This document shows positions 57,320 to 64,000 of a DNA stretch of 64,000 nt, piece after piece. Below the pieces are notes generated by a model. That model did no database searches, was not told the origin of the DNA, and saw nothing but the letters and a program-made list of their open reading frames with translations. This DNA comes from JANMDS01 sp031430575 (GTDB lineage Bacteria > Pseudomonadota > Gammaproteobacteria > Burkholderiales > Casimicrobiaceae). Location of the stretch: the NCBI GenBank assembly GCA_031430575.1, contig JANPBT010000044.1, positions 37,661 to 101,660 of the forward strand. The letters run 5' to 3'. Positions within the stretch are counted from its first letter, which is position 1. Every line of letters starts with the position of its first letter. The position numbers and the translations under genes are program-made.

Positions 57320-58252
57320 ATGATTGACCTGCGGATATTGACCCATCCCAGCTGTGAGCTGCACGAAATGGGCGCGGGGCACCCTGAGCAGCCTGCGCGT
57401 GTGCGCAGTGTGGCGCAGGCGATTATGGGCTCGGGCATTGTGCATACGCTCGAATCTGCGCCGCAGGTATCGCACGCGCAGCTGCTCCGCGTGCATCCCC
57501 AATCCTATCTCGATTTGATCGCGCAGACCTCGCCGTCAACGGGCTATGCTGCGCTTGATGCCGACACGACGATGAACCCCCATTCACTCAAGGCGGCAAT
57601 GCATGCTGCGGGTGCTGCGGTTGCGGCTGTGGCGTGGGTCATGGCAGGCGATGAGGCCGCGAATCCACGGCGCGCGTTCTGCAATATCCGTCCGCCTGGG
57701 CATCATGCGCTGCCTGCTGCGTCGATGGGTTTTTGTATTTTCGCTAATGTTGCGATTGCGGCCAAGCATGCCCTTGCTACCTGCGGCGCAGATCGGGTCG
57801 CAATTGTTGATTTTGACGTGCATCATGGCAACGGCACAGAAGCGTGCGTCGCGGATGATCCGCGTATTCGTCTTTATTCAACCTTTCAACATCCGTATTA
57901 TCCGCATAGCGGCATTCCTTCATCTGCAGATAACGTGGTTAACGTGCCACTGGCTTGGGGCAGCGGCGGTAAAGACGTGCGCGCGGCGTTCGTTGAGACG
58001 ATCTTGCCAGATCTCAATCAATTTGCCCCCGATCTGGTCATCATCTCTGCTGGCTTTGATGCCCACCGAGATGATCCGCTAGCGGGACTTAATTTTGTAG
58101 ATGAAGATTACAGCTGGATGACGCAGCAGCTCGTCGCAATCGCAAACACGCATGCCCGCGGGCGGATCGTGTCGTGCCTCGAAGGTGGTTATCATTTGAC
58201 CGCGCTCGCGTCAAGCGTAACCGCCCATCTGCAAGCATTGTCAACGCTGTAG
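57320..58252 (+). CDS. Histone-deacetylase-like amidohydrolase
   Basis: 310 residues. NIRPPGHHAL, FDVHHGNGTEA and SAGFDAHRDDPLAGLNF carry the His pair and the zinc ligands of the class II/AcuC-like family; GHPEQPARV near the N-terminus binds the substrate. Bacterial members deacetylate proteins, polyamines or small amides; the substrate here is not evident. Two DR20 copies are internal; LATCGADRVAIVDFDVHH aligns with relatives without a gap. Confidence 0.88.
   Translation: MIDLRILTHPSCELHEMGAGHPEQPARVRSVAQAIMGSGIVHTLESAPQVSHAQLLRVHPQSYLDLIAQTSPSTGYAALDADTTMNPHSLKAAMHAAGAAVAAVAWVMAGDEAANPRRAFCNIRPPGHHALPAASMGFCIFANVAIAAKHALATCGADRVAIVDFDVHHGNGTEACVADDPRIRLYSTFQHPYYPHSGIPSSADNVVNVPLAWGSGGKDVRAAFVETILPDLNQFAPDLVIISAGFDAHRDDPLAGLNFVDEDYSWMTQQLVAIANTHARGRIVSCLEGGYHLTALASSVTAHLQALSTL
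57452..57471 (-). repeat. DR20 copy 51
   Basis: Inside the HDAC-like gene, read as ESAPQVS. Confidence 0.9.
57775..57794 (+). repeat. DR20 copy 52
   Basis: Inside the HDAC-like gene, read as ATCGAD, just before the zinc-binding FDVHHGNGT. Confidence 0.85.
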
Positions 58253-58283
58253 AATTTTTAGAAAATAAACTGGGATCAAGCGC

Positions 58284-58973
58284 ATGGATCGACGCGATTT
58301 TTTAAGCTGCTCTGTAGCCACGGCAACGCTCGCAGCCTTTGATGCAGTTGCAAGCACACCGCAAAAAAAATATGAGCGCGTGCGGCTGACCAACGCATTT
58401 GGTGATCCGATTACAGCGGCGTCGGTGAAGGCAAAAACCAACTACGTGTTTATGTATCCTTACGCGTCCACGCCTTGTTTTTTACTGAATCTCGATACGC
58501 CACTCAAAAATGCTGCGACGTTAAAAACGCAAGCGGGGCAGCAATATGGCTGGTCGGGTGGCGTCGGCGCACGCAATACGCTCGTCGCCTACAGCGCGAT
58601 CTGCGCCCATAAGCTGGCGTATCCAGCCAAAGAGGTCAGTTTCATCCGCTTTCAGCCCGAGAAAACGAAAACTAGTGAGGGCGGGATGATTCACTGCTGC
58701 GCAGATCATAGCGTCTATGACCCGGCTGCCGGTGCGCGCGTCGTGAGCGGCCCGGCGCAAGAGCCGCTGGCGATCGTGCTCATTGAATGGGATCAAAAGA
58801 CCGATGCGCTTTACGCAATTGGCACGCTTGGCTCTGAGAAGTTTGACGATTTCTTTAAGAAATATGATTTCAAACTCGCGATGGAATACAACGGCAAAGC
58901 AAACGCAAGAGTCACCGCCAAGACCACACTTTCAGAATTGACGCAGTATTGCCGCAACGTGGCGCAGTGCTAA
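58284..58973 (+). CDS. Tat-type Rieske [2Fe-2S] protein
   Basis: 229 residues. MDRRDFLSCSVATATLAAF is a twin-arginine-like leader (DRRDF). The Rieske ligands are in CAHKLAYP (CxH) and CCADHSVYDPAAGARVVSGPA (CxxH). It would be exported folded, with its cluster on the periplasmic side. No partner cytochrome b or oxidoreductase is adjacent, so the electron partner is unknown. Confidence 0.82.
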   Translation: MDRRDFLSCSVATATLAAFDAVASTPQKKYERVRLTNAFGDPITAASVKAKTNYVFMYPYASTPCFLLNLDTPLKNAATLKTQAGQQYGWSGGVGARNTLVAYSAICAHKLAYPAKEVSFIRFQPEKTKTSEGGMIHCCADHSVYDPAAGARVVSGPAQEPLAIVLIEWDQKTDALYAIGTLGSEKFDDFFKKYDFKLAMEYNGKANARVTAKTTLSELTQYCRNVAQC

Positions 58974-58995
58974 GGTGCTATTCGTGCCGCTGATT

Positions 58996-59793
58996 CTACG
59001 CATCTGCTTTCTGCGCATCTACGATCCCGGTCACAAAAAGTCGCGTCGCCTCGAGCACGACGTCCGCGCAATCTTGCCAAGGCGCGTGCCCGCAGTCCGC
59101 TAACTTCAAAATCTGCGCCGCAGGGATTGCTTGCTCGATCACCTCGATTTGGCGCATCGTGCCGTATTCGTCGTTCTCTCCTTGAATGGCGAGCAACGGG
59201 GACTTAATTCGCGAGAGCTCGACTTCGATGTTAAACGCTAAAAAATCGGACGACAGCCACACATCATTCCAACTCCAAAATGTTGCCGTGGAGTCCTTGT
59301 GATACTTCGAAAGCTTCGCTGCAAGCTCGGCAGTCTCAAACATTTTCTTTGCTTGGGCGATGCGCGCAATTGCAATGGGCTCGACGAAACTATGCGGTGC
59401 CATCACCACGCAACCTGCCAACGCATCGGGGAATGCCGCTGCGAAAATGAGCGCAATCGTTGCGCCATCGCTGTGACCGATTAAGATGGGGCGGGTGATA
59501 TTGAGCGCGGCTAATACCTGTGGTGCAGTAATGGTTGCCTGTCGGTGCATATAGCGGGCGTCGTTGACGTGACGTGCGCCGTTGGGGTGGGGCGTCGATT
59601 GACCGTAGCCCGCGCGTGAATAGGCCACCACGCGCAGCCCAGTCGCCTCGGCGAGCCGCTGCGGAAAAGTGCGCCAGAGCGCGACGCATCCTAACCCTTC
59701 GTGAAGCAAGACTAGTACCGCATCCGATGGAGAAATCTGCGCCGCAGGTATATCTAAAATTTCTAGAGATATGCCTTCAACGCTGATCTGCAT
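58996..59793 (-). CDS. Alpha/beta hydrolase
   Basis: 265 residues. The nucleophile elbow is GHSDGATIAL, an oxyanion-side LLHEGLGC stands near the N-terminus, and DCGHAPW holds the catalytic His. Its ATG directly follows the livF stop (59793/59794), so it is the last gene of the liv unit. It may act on the transported compound; this is inferred from position only. It carries three DR20 copies (59109, 59513 degenerate, 59733). Confidence 0.82.
   Translation of the reverse strand: MQISVEGISLEILDIPAAQISPSDAVLVLLHEGLGCVALWRTFPQRLAEATGLRVVAYSRAGYGQSTPHPNGARHVNDARYMHRQATITAPQVLAALNITRPILIGHSDGATIALIFAAAFPDALAGCVVMAPHSFVEPIAIARIAQAKKMFETAELAAKLSKYHKDSTATFWSWNDVWLSSDFLAFNIEVELSRIKSPLLAIQGENDEYGTMRQIEVIEQAIPAAQILKLADCGHAPWQDCADVVLEATRLFVTGIVDAQKADA
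59109..59128 (-). repeat. DR20 copy 53
   Basis: Inside the hydrolase, read as AIPAAQIL; one change in the flank (GGGATT). Confidence 0.82.
59513..59532 (+). repeat. DR20 copy 54 (degenerate)
   Basis: Inside the hydrolase, read as TAPQVL; two core changes (CTGTGGTGCAG). Confidence 0.55.
59733..59752 (-). repeat. DR20 copy 55
   Basis: In the first codons of the hydrolase, read as DIPAAQIS. Confidence 0.9.
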
Positions 59794-60498
59794 CTAAACG
59801 CCGAGCAGCGAGTGGATGACCGCTTCATCACGGGTCAGCGCAGCGCTATCACCACGCCAAACCACGCGACCTTTTTCCAGCCCGAGGTGCAAATCAGCAT
59901 GCATTTTGAGCTCGTCCAGATTTTTATCGATAATCAGCATCGATAAGCCCTCGCGCTTGAGCGTCGCGACGCAATTCCAGATTTCTTGGCGAATGAGTGG
60001 CGCTAAGCCTTCAGTTGCTTCATCAAGGATGAGCAGCTTTGGATTGGTCATCAATGCCCGCCCGATCGCCAACATTTGCTGCTCGCCCCCCGACATCTTT
60101 CCCGCCAATTGAGTGAGCCGCTCGCCTAATCGTGGGAAGAGGGCAACGACGCGTTCGGTGGCCCAGGCCTTACCGTTTCGGGTCGCAGCGGTTGCGATTA
60201 AGTTTTCACGTACGGTCAAAGTTGGGAAAACATGCCGACCCTCGGGCACGAGGCCAACGCCTGCTTGCGCGATACGATACGAAGGCCATGCGGTCGCATC
60301 GGCGCCTTCGAAATGCATCGTGCCTCGTGAGGGCTTAATCAAGCCAGTCAAGCATTTCACCAGCGTTGTTTTTCCCATGCCGTTGCGTCCGAGCAGCGTC
60401 ATCACCTGCCCCGGCGCGAGAGCGAAATCAATGCCGTGGAGCACCTGGCTTGCGCCGTAGCCGGCCTCTAGATTTTCAATGCGTAAAAGATCGCTCAT
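59794..60498 (-). CDS. livF: Branched-chain-type ABC transporter ATPase LivF
   Basis: 234 residues. Walker A is GRNGMGKTT, the signature MSGGEQQMLAIGRALM, Walker B LLILDEATEGLAP. MSDLLRIENLEAGYGASQVLHGIDF is a LivF opening. It is one of two ATPases of the transporter and lies 31 bases after livG. Confidence 0.9.
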   Translation of the reverse strand: MSDLLRIENLEAGYGASQVLHGIDFALAPGQVMTLLGRNGMGKTTLVKCLTGLIKPSRGTMHFEGADATAWPSYRIAQAGVGLVPEGRHVFPTLTVRENLIATAATRNGKAWATERVVALFPRLGERLTQLAGKMSGGEQQMLAIGRALMTNPKLLILDEATEGLAPLIRQEIWNCVATLKREGLSMLIIDKNLDELKMHADLHLGLEKGRVVWRGDSAALTRDEAVIHSLLGV

Positions 60499-60529
60499 TT
60501 GAACATTTGCTTCCGGCTAGTGACCATGC

Positions 60530-61267
60530 TCAATGGCCAAGATATGCGGCTTTTACGTCCGCGTTATCGCGAATCGCTTGCGGCGTATCGGTCGCGATCA
60601 CGCGCCCGTAGACGAGCACGCTGATGCGATCGGCGAGGGCGAATACCGCATCCATATCGTGCTCGACCAAGAGCATTGGATATTGCCCGCGCAAATTTTG
60701 CAGCAACGCGACCATCTCTTCTGACTCTCCCTGACTCATCCCGGCGAGCGGCTCATCGAGTAGCAGCATTTTGGGCTTGAGCGCGAGTGCTACGGCGAGC
60801 TCAAGTTGCCGATGCTCGCCATGCGCAAGCACCGCGACGGCGGTGTGGGCGCGCGGGGTCAGGCCGACCTGCGCGATGGCATATTCGGCAGCGTGCACGA
60901 TTTCTTGCTCCGCGTGGGCATCACGGAAAAAATGAAAATTATTGGCTCTGCGCGCTTGCACTGCGAGCATCACATTTTCAAGCGCGGTGAATTCTTTGCA
61001 AAGCTGTGTGATCTGATAAGAGCGCGCCAAGCCTTTTTTTGCCCGGGTCGGTACTGGCAGATGCGTGATGTCTTCGGCGTTAAATAAAATGCTGCCTCCA
61101 TCGGGCAATTGCTCGCCGACAATTTGCGAAATGAGTGTCGTCTTTCCCGCACCATTAGGGCCGATCAGCGCATGAATTTCGCCTGCTTCGATATTGAGCG
61201 TAACGTTATCCGTTGCGGTCAGTCCGCCGAAGCGCTTTACTAAATTTTTGATTTCAAGCACGCTCAT
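60530..61267 (-). CDS. livG: Branched-chain-type ABC transporter ATPase LivG
   Basis: 245 residues. Walker A is GPNGAGKTT, the signature region LAHGEHRQLELAVALALKPKMLLLDEPLAG, and the C-terminus RVIATDTPQAIRDNADVKAAYLGH fits LivG. It overlaps livM by 4 bases. Confidence 0.9.
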   Translation of the reverse strand: MSVLEIKNLVKRFGGLTATDNVTLNIEAGEIHALIGPNGAGKTTLISQIVGEQLPDGGSILFNAEDITHLPVPTRAKKGLARSYQITQLCKEFTALENVMLAVQARRANNFHFFRDAHAEQEIVHAAEYAIAQVGLTPRAHTAVAVLAHGEHRQLELAVALALKPKMLLLDEPLAGMSQGESEEMVALLQNLRGQYPMLLVEHDMDAVFALADRISVLVYGRVIATDTPQAIRDNADVKAAYLGH

Positions 61268-62259
61268 TTCGCGCGCTCCGGCGCTGCGCCTGAAAGCGAG
61301 CCATACATGCCGCGCTTGAGTATGAGCGTCATGACGACGATCAAGATACCCAAGATCATCATCCAGTTAGATTTATAGTCTGGAGCGATCGCCTCAACCA
61401 AATGCGGCAACGCTTCTTCAAGCAAGAGAAAGAGTGCCGCGCCTACAACCGGGCCAAAGACGGTGGCAGTACCACCCAAAATAATGATGACGATCAGTTC
61501 GCCCGAGAGCGTCCACGCGCCGTACGCGGGCGAAGCAAAATTGGTCAAATTGGCCAATAGAAATCCGGCGATAGACGCGATGCAAGCCGAAAGAATATAA
61601 GCACTCAACTGATAGCGAAAGGGCGAATGCCCGAGAGCGCGTACGCGCCGCTCGTTTTGCTTGATTCCGCGCAACACCATCCCAAACGGGCTATTCACTA
61701 AGCGATAGACAAAAAAGAGCGCGAGCAATAGCGCGGCAAACGTGAACCCATAAAGCGCACCATTGCTGGTCAAGGTGAACAGCCCAAAATGGCTACGCTC
61801 GGGTAGCGTGAGACCATCATCCCCGCCATAATTTTTCATACTCACCGCTAAGAAAAACATCATCTGCGCGAACGCGAGCGTAATCATGATGAAGGCCATG
61901 CCGTTAGTGCGCAAGCAGATCGCGCCGGTGAGCGCGGCAATACCTGCGGCGCAGATGACTGCAATTGCGAGCTGAATCCAGCCGTTGGTGATGCCGTGAA
62001 AGGTCGGTATCGTCACTGCATACGCGCCAATGAGGATGAACATCGAATGCCCTAGGCTGACCATACCGCCGTAGCCCAAAATAATATTGAGACTCACCGC
62101 GGCGAGCGCATAAATCATGATGCGGGTTGCGAGCTTAGCGTAGTAAGGCGAGTCGAGCGCTGCAGAGACGAACGGCAGCGCCGCTAACGCGAGTAAGCCC
62201 AAAATGCAGACGATGCCGCGCGGTGAGCGCCATTGGGAGAGTAAGCCATTCATCATCAT
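61264..62259 (-). CDS. livM: Branched-chain-type ABC transporter permease LivM
   Basis: 331 residues with about nine helices. NIILGYGGMVSLGHSMFILIGAYAV and LRTNGMAFIMITLAFAQMMFF are LivM hallmarks, and YGAWTLSGELIVIIILGGTATVFGPVVGAALFLLLEE is the typical C-terminal segment. The start overlaps the livH stop and its own stop overlaps livG (both ATGA). DR20 copy 56 writes ICAAGI within a helix. Confidence 0.9.
   Translation of the reverse strand: MMMNGLLSQWRSPRGIVCILGLLALAALPFVSAALDSPYYAKLATRIMIYALAAVSLNIILGYGGMVSLGHSMFILIGAYAVTIPTFHGITNGWIQLAIAVICAAGIAALTGAICLRTNGMAFIMITLAFAQMMFFLAVSMKNYGGDDGLTLPERSHFGLFTLTSNGALYGFTFAALLLALFFVYRLVNSPFGMVLRGIKQNERRVRALGHSPFRYQLSAYILSACIASIAGFLLANLTNFASPAYGAWTLSGELIVIIILGGTATVFGPVVGAALFLLLEEALPHLVEAIAPDYKSNWMMILGILIVVMTLILKRGMYGSLSGAAPERAK
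61939..61958 (+). repeat. DR20 copy 56
   Basis: Inside livM, read as VICAAGIA in a membrane helix. Confidence 0.9.
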
Positions 62260-63173
62260 TTTTGCGCCGGAAATAAGCCTTGCGGCTTGATCGCGAGCAC
62301 TACCGCCATCAATAAATAAATCAGCATTGATGCTAGCGCTGGGCCTGCCGCATCGGCTAAATTGCGATCAAATAAATTACGCATGACCATTGGCAAAAAC
62401 GCGCGGCCAAGGGTATCCACCACGCCGACGATTAGCGCGCCATAGAGCGCACCACGGATCGAGCCGAGCCCGCCAACAATAATCACCACCAGCGTCAAAA
62501 TCAAAATGTTGTCACCCATTCCAGGCTGCACGGAAAGGATGGGGCCGGCCATTGCGCCTGCCAGCCCTGCCAAGCCCGCGCCGAGCGCAAAAACGAGTGA
62601 ATTCAGCATCGTGATATTCACCCCGAGCGCTGCGACCATCGGCGCATTGCTCGCGCCCGCGCGAATCAGCATGCCAACGCGCGTTTTTTGAATGAGAAAC
62701 CACAACCCCGCCGCGACGGCAAGGCCAACGCCAATGATCGCAAATCGATACGATGGGTAGTTGATGCCAAATATTGAAACCGTCTCGGAGAGTGCATCAG
62801 GCACTTGCATAAAGACCGAGCCTGCGCCCCAAATTACACGCACCAATTCATTAAAAAATAAAATTAATCCAAAGGTCGCCAACACTTGATCGAGATGATC
62901 GCGGGCATAGAGTCGCGTAAGCGCCACCCGCTCGACGACAAAGCCGAGGAGCGCACCGCCAAATAAACCCGCCAACACGGCAAGAATAAATGAATTGGTT
63001 TTCGCAAAGACCGCAGCGGCGAAATACGCGCCCATCATGTAGAGCGCACCATGCGCGAGGTTTACGAAATTCATAATGCCAAATACCAGCGTGAGCCCGG
63101 CTGCGAGCAGAAATAGCAGCACGCCGAGCTGCACGCCATGGAGCGCTTGGGTGATGATGAGGCTAGCGGGCAT
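62256..63173 (-). CDS. livH: Branched-chain-type ABC transporter permease LivH
   Basis: 305 residues with about eight helices. GLTLVFGIMNFVNLAHGALYMMGAY and GGLGSIRGALYGALIVGVVDTLG are LivH hallmarks. It is the first gene of the unit. No periplasmic binding protein gene is present, so the ligand receptor must be encoded elsewhere. Confidence 0.9.
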   Translation of the reverse strand: MPASLIITQALHGVQLGVLLFLLAAGLTLVFGIMNFVNLAHGALYMMGAYFAAAVFAKTNSFILAVLAGLFGGALLGFVVERVALTRLYARDHLDQVLATFGLILFFNELVRVIWGAGSVFMQVPDALSETVSIFGINYPSYRFAIIGVGLAVAAGLWFLIQKTRVGMLIRAGASNAPMVAALGVNITMLNSLVFALGAGLAGLAGAMAGPILSVQPGMGDNILILTLVVIIVGGLGSIRGALYGALIVGVVDTLGRAFLPMVMRNLFDRNLADAAGPALASMLIYLLMAVVLAIKPQGLFPAQK

Positions 63174-63492
63174 TAATAAATCCTTCCATCATTGAATGAG
63201 CAGCCCAGAACAGGTCATCGTTTGATTTAAAACGCTTTTTCTAAGATGAATAAAAGTGCATTTACTTGCGTCCGTAGGTTGCATTATAGTGCAGTTTATA
63301 GTGCGCGGTGCGCTAAAAACGCCGTAATCTGCGCCGCAGGTATTCGTATTTTTGAAATTATGCGGTGAAAAGCGGTTTGCGCGAAAGTGCACGCCCGACT
63401 TGAATGCTAGGCGCGATCACGACGTTGACGCTCACCCAAGTGCATTCATTGGTGCAAACGCAGCTGGCTAAATCTAACAGTGAGCGCGCGCG
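63174..63492. other. Gap upstream of livH, with promoter-region direct repeats
   Basis: 319 bases. On '-' a TATAAT-like box lies within GCACTATAA, which occurs twice (63284-63292 and 63296-63304 on '+'), 12 bases apart. DR20 copy 57 lies 20 bases beyond. No gene is seen. Confidence 0.55.
63325..63344 (-). repeat. DR20 copy 57
   Basis: Intergenic, between the liv operon promoter region and the oxidoreductase gene; first base changed. Confidence 0.9.
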
Positions 63493-64000
63493 CTACGGTC
63501 GGCTGGGTAGCACCGTAATCACAACGTTTCCTCGCTTTCGCCCAGTATCAACGTAGCGATGCGCCTCTACGATCTCTTCAAACGGATAGCATCGATCGAT
63601 CACGGGGTTGTATTGCCCTGCAGCGGCCAGCTCGGCGAGAAAGCGTAGGTCGTCAGCGCTTGCCGCAACAGGCCCGGCGATCACTTTTTTCTTGCTCGTA
63701 AGCAGTATCCAAGGGATCTTCAACATATCAGGTAAGGTCGCCAAAACCATAAGCAAGCGGCCGCGCTCGGTCAGCGATGCTTTGCAGCGAGAGAATTGCG
63801 CCGTTCCAACCGTATCGACGATGACGTCGTAAGACGCGCCATTGCGCGCGAAATCTTCCTGGGTGTAGTCAATGATGTGATCTGCGCCAAGCGATCTCAC
63901 TAAATCCATGTTTGCGGTGCTGCATACGCCCGTGACCACCCCGCCGAAATGCTTCGCGAGCTGCACTGCCGCTGTGCCGACGCCGCCCGAGGCGCCGTTG
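63493..64000 (-). CDS. Medium-chain dehydrogenase/quinone oxidoreductase-like, N-terminus missing
   Basis: The gene runs off the right edge. The visible 168 residues start at NGASGGVGTAAVQLAKHFGG, the nucleotide-binding loop, and continue with LVRSLGADHIIDYTQEDF, YDVIVDTVG and GKRGNVVITV-like RKRGNVVITV at the end. It belongs to the NADP-dependent MDR family (YhfP/quinone reductase-like). The substrate cannot be assigned from this part. Confidence 0.8.
   Translation of the reverse strand, partial: NGASGGVGTAAVQLAKHFGGVVTGVCSTANMDLVRSLGADHIIDYTQEDFARNGASYDVIVDTVGTAQFSRCKASLTERGRLLMVLATLPDMLKIPWILLTSKKKVIAGPVAASADDLRFLAELAAAGQYNPVIDRCYPFEEIVEAHRYVDTGRKRGNVVITVLPSRP

Overview
The window comes from a betaproteobacterium-like chromosome (inference). 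The markers are DUF3579 and DUF1841 proteins, an RnfB-Nth gene pair, two Bug/TctC-type solute receptors, a three-gene proton-translocating transhydrogenase (pntAA/AB/B), a CioAB-type bd oxidase next to a GbsR-like regulator, a C-terminal PEP-CTERM-like sorting signal and LytTR signalling. Genes are dense on both strands, with one tRNA (Val, CAC) and no rRNA, CRISPR array or intact insertion sequence.

The dominant feature is a dispersed 20-bp repeat, here called DR20. Its consensus is AATACCTGCGGCGCAGATTT: an 11-bp near-palindromic core, CTGCGsCGCAG, with asymmetric flanks. By eye I count about 57 copies, roughly one per 1.1 kb, evenly split between strands. About two thirds lie inside genes in any of five reading frames, reading IPAAQI, SAPQV, NTCGAD, YLRRRF or ICAAGI; the 20-mer has no stop in any of the six frames. 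Comparison with remembered homologues (MurB, HtpG, HDAC, LytTR regulators) suggests the copies arose by in-frame substitution, not insertion. Outside genes, copies often form inverted pairs (perfect or near-perfect hairpins) just 3' of genes. Density, both orientations, intragenic tolerance and terminator-like pairs together resemble DNA uptake sequences of Neisseria or Pasteurellaceae, with a REPIN-like element as the main alternative.

Layout. 1-7.3 kb: galU 3' end, oxyR, tRNA-Val, mobB, an outer-membrane protein, moaD-moaE, a DUF3667 protein, dgoK, a dioxygenase-like cupin, crcB and qor. 7.4-9.6 kb: a large secreted protein with YadA-head-like repeats and an S74 self-cleaving chaperone domain. 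9.7-15.9 kb: argF, DUF3579, and an acyl-CoA ligase/acylating aldehyde dehydrogenase/TctC receptor cluster resembling sulfoacetate genes. 16-19.8 kb: a metal-site-degenerate MBL protein, then a wrecked island with a DinD remnant and the two ends of a Mod-type DNA methyltransferase flanking a frameshifted HNH endonuclease and a MazG-like gene. 19.8-29 kb: GbsR regulator with palindromic operator, cydAB, a FadB-like enzyme, an acyl-CoA dehydrogenase and a fused badH/badI remnant.

27.5-41.5 kb: the pnt operon with an unknown membrane gene between pntAA and pntAB, rppH, a secreted family-4 spherulin-like protein, htpG with a sigma-32-like promoter, an LpxR-like protein, a LytTR two-component pair with a TM2-fused kinase, rnfB, nth and small conserved genes. 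41.5-54.3 kb: rhlE, typA, a YHS lipoprotein, murB/msrA, the MoxR-DUF58-TgpA operon and gmd-rmd. 54.4-64 kb: an MFS-acyltransferase fusion, a Bug receptor, an HDAC-like hydrolase, a Rieske protein, a branched-chain-type ABC transporter operon (livHMGF plus an alpha/beta hydrolase) and a truncated MDR oxidoreductase.
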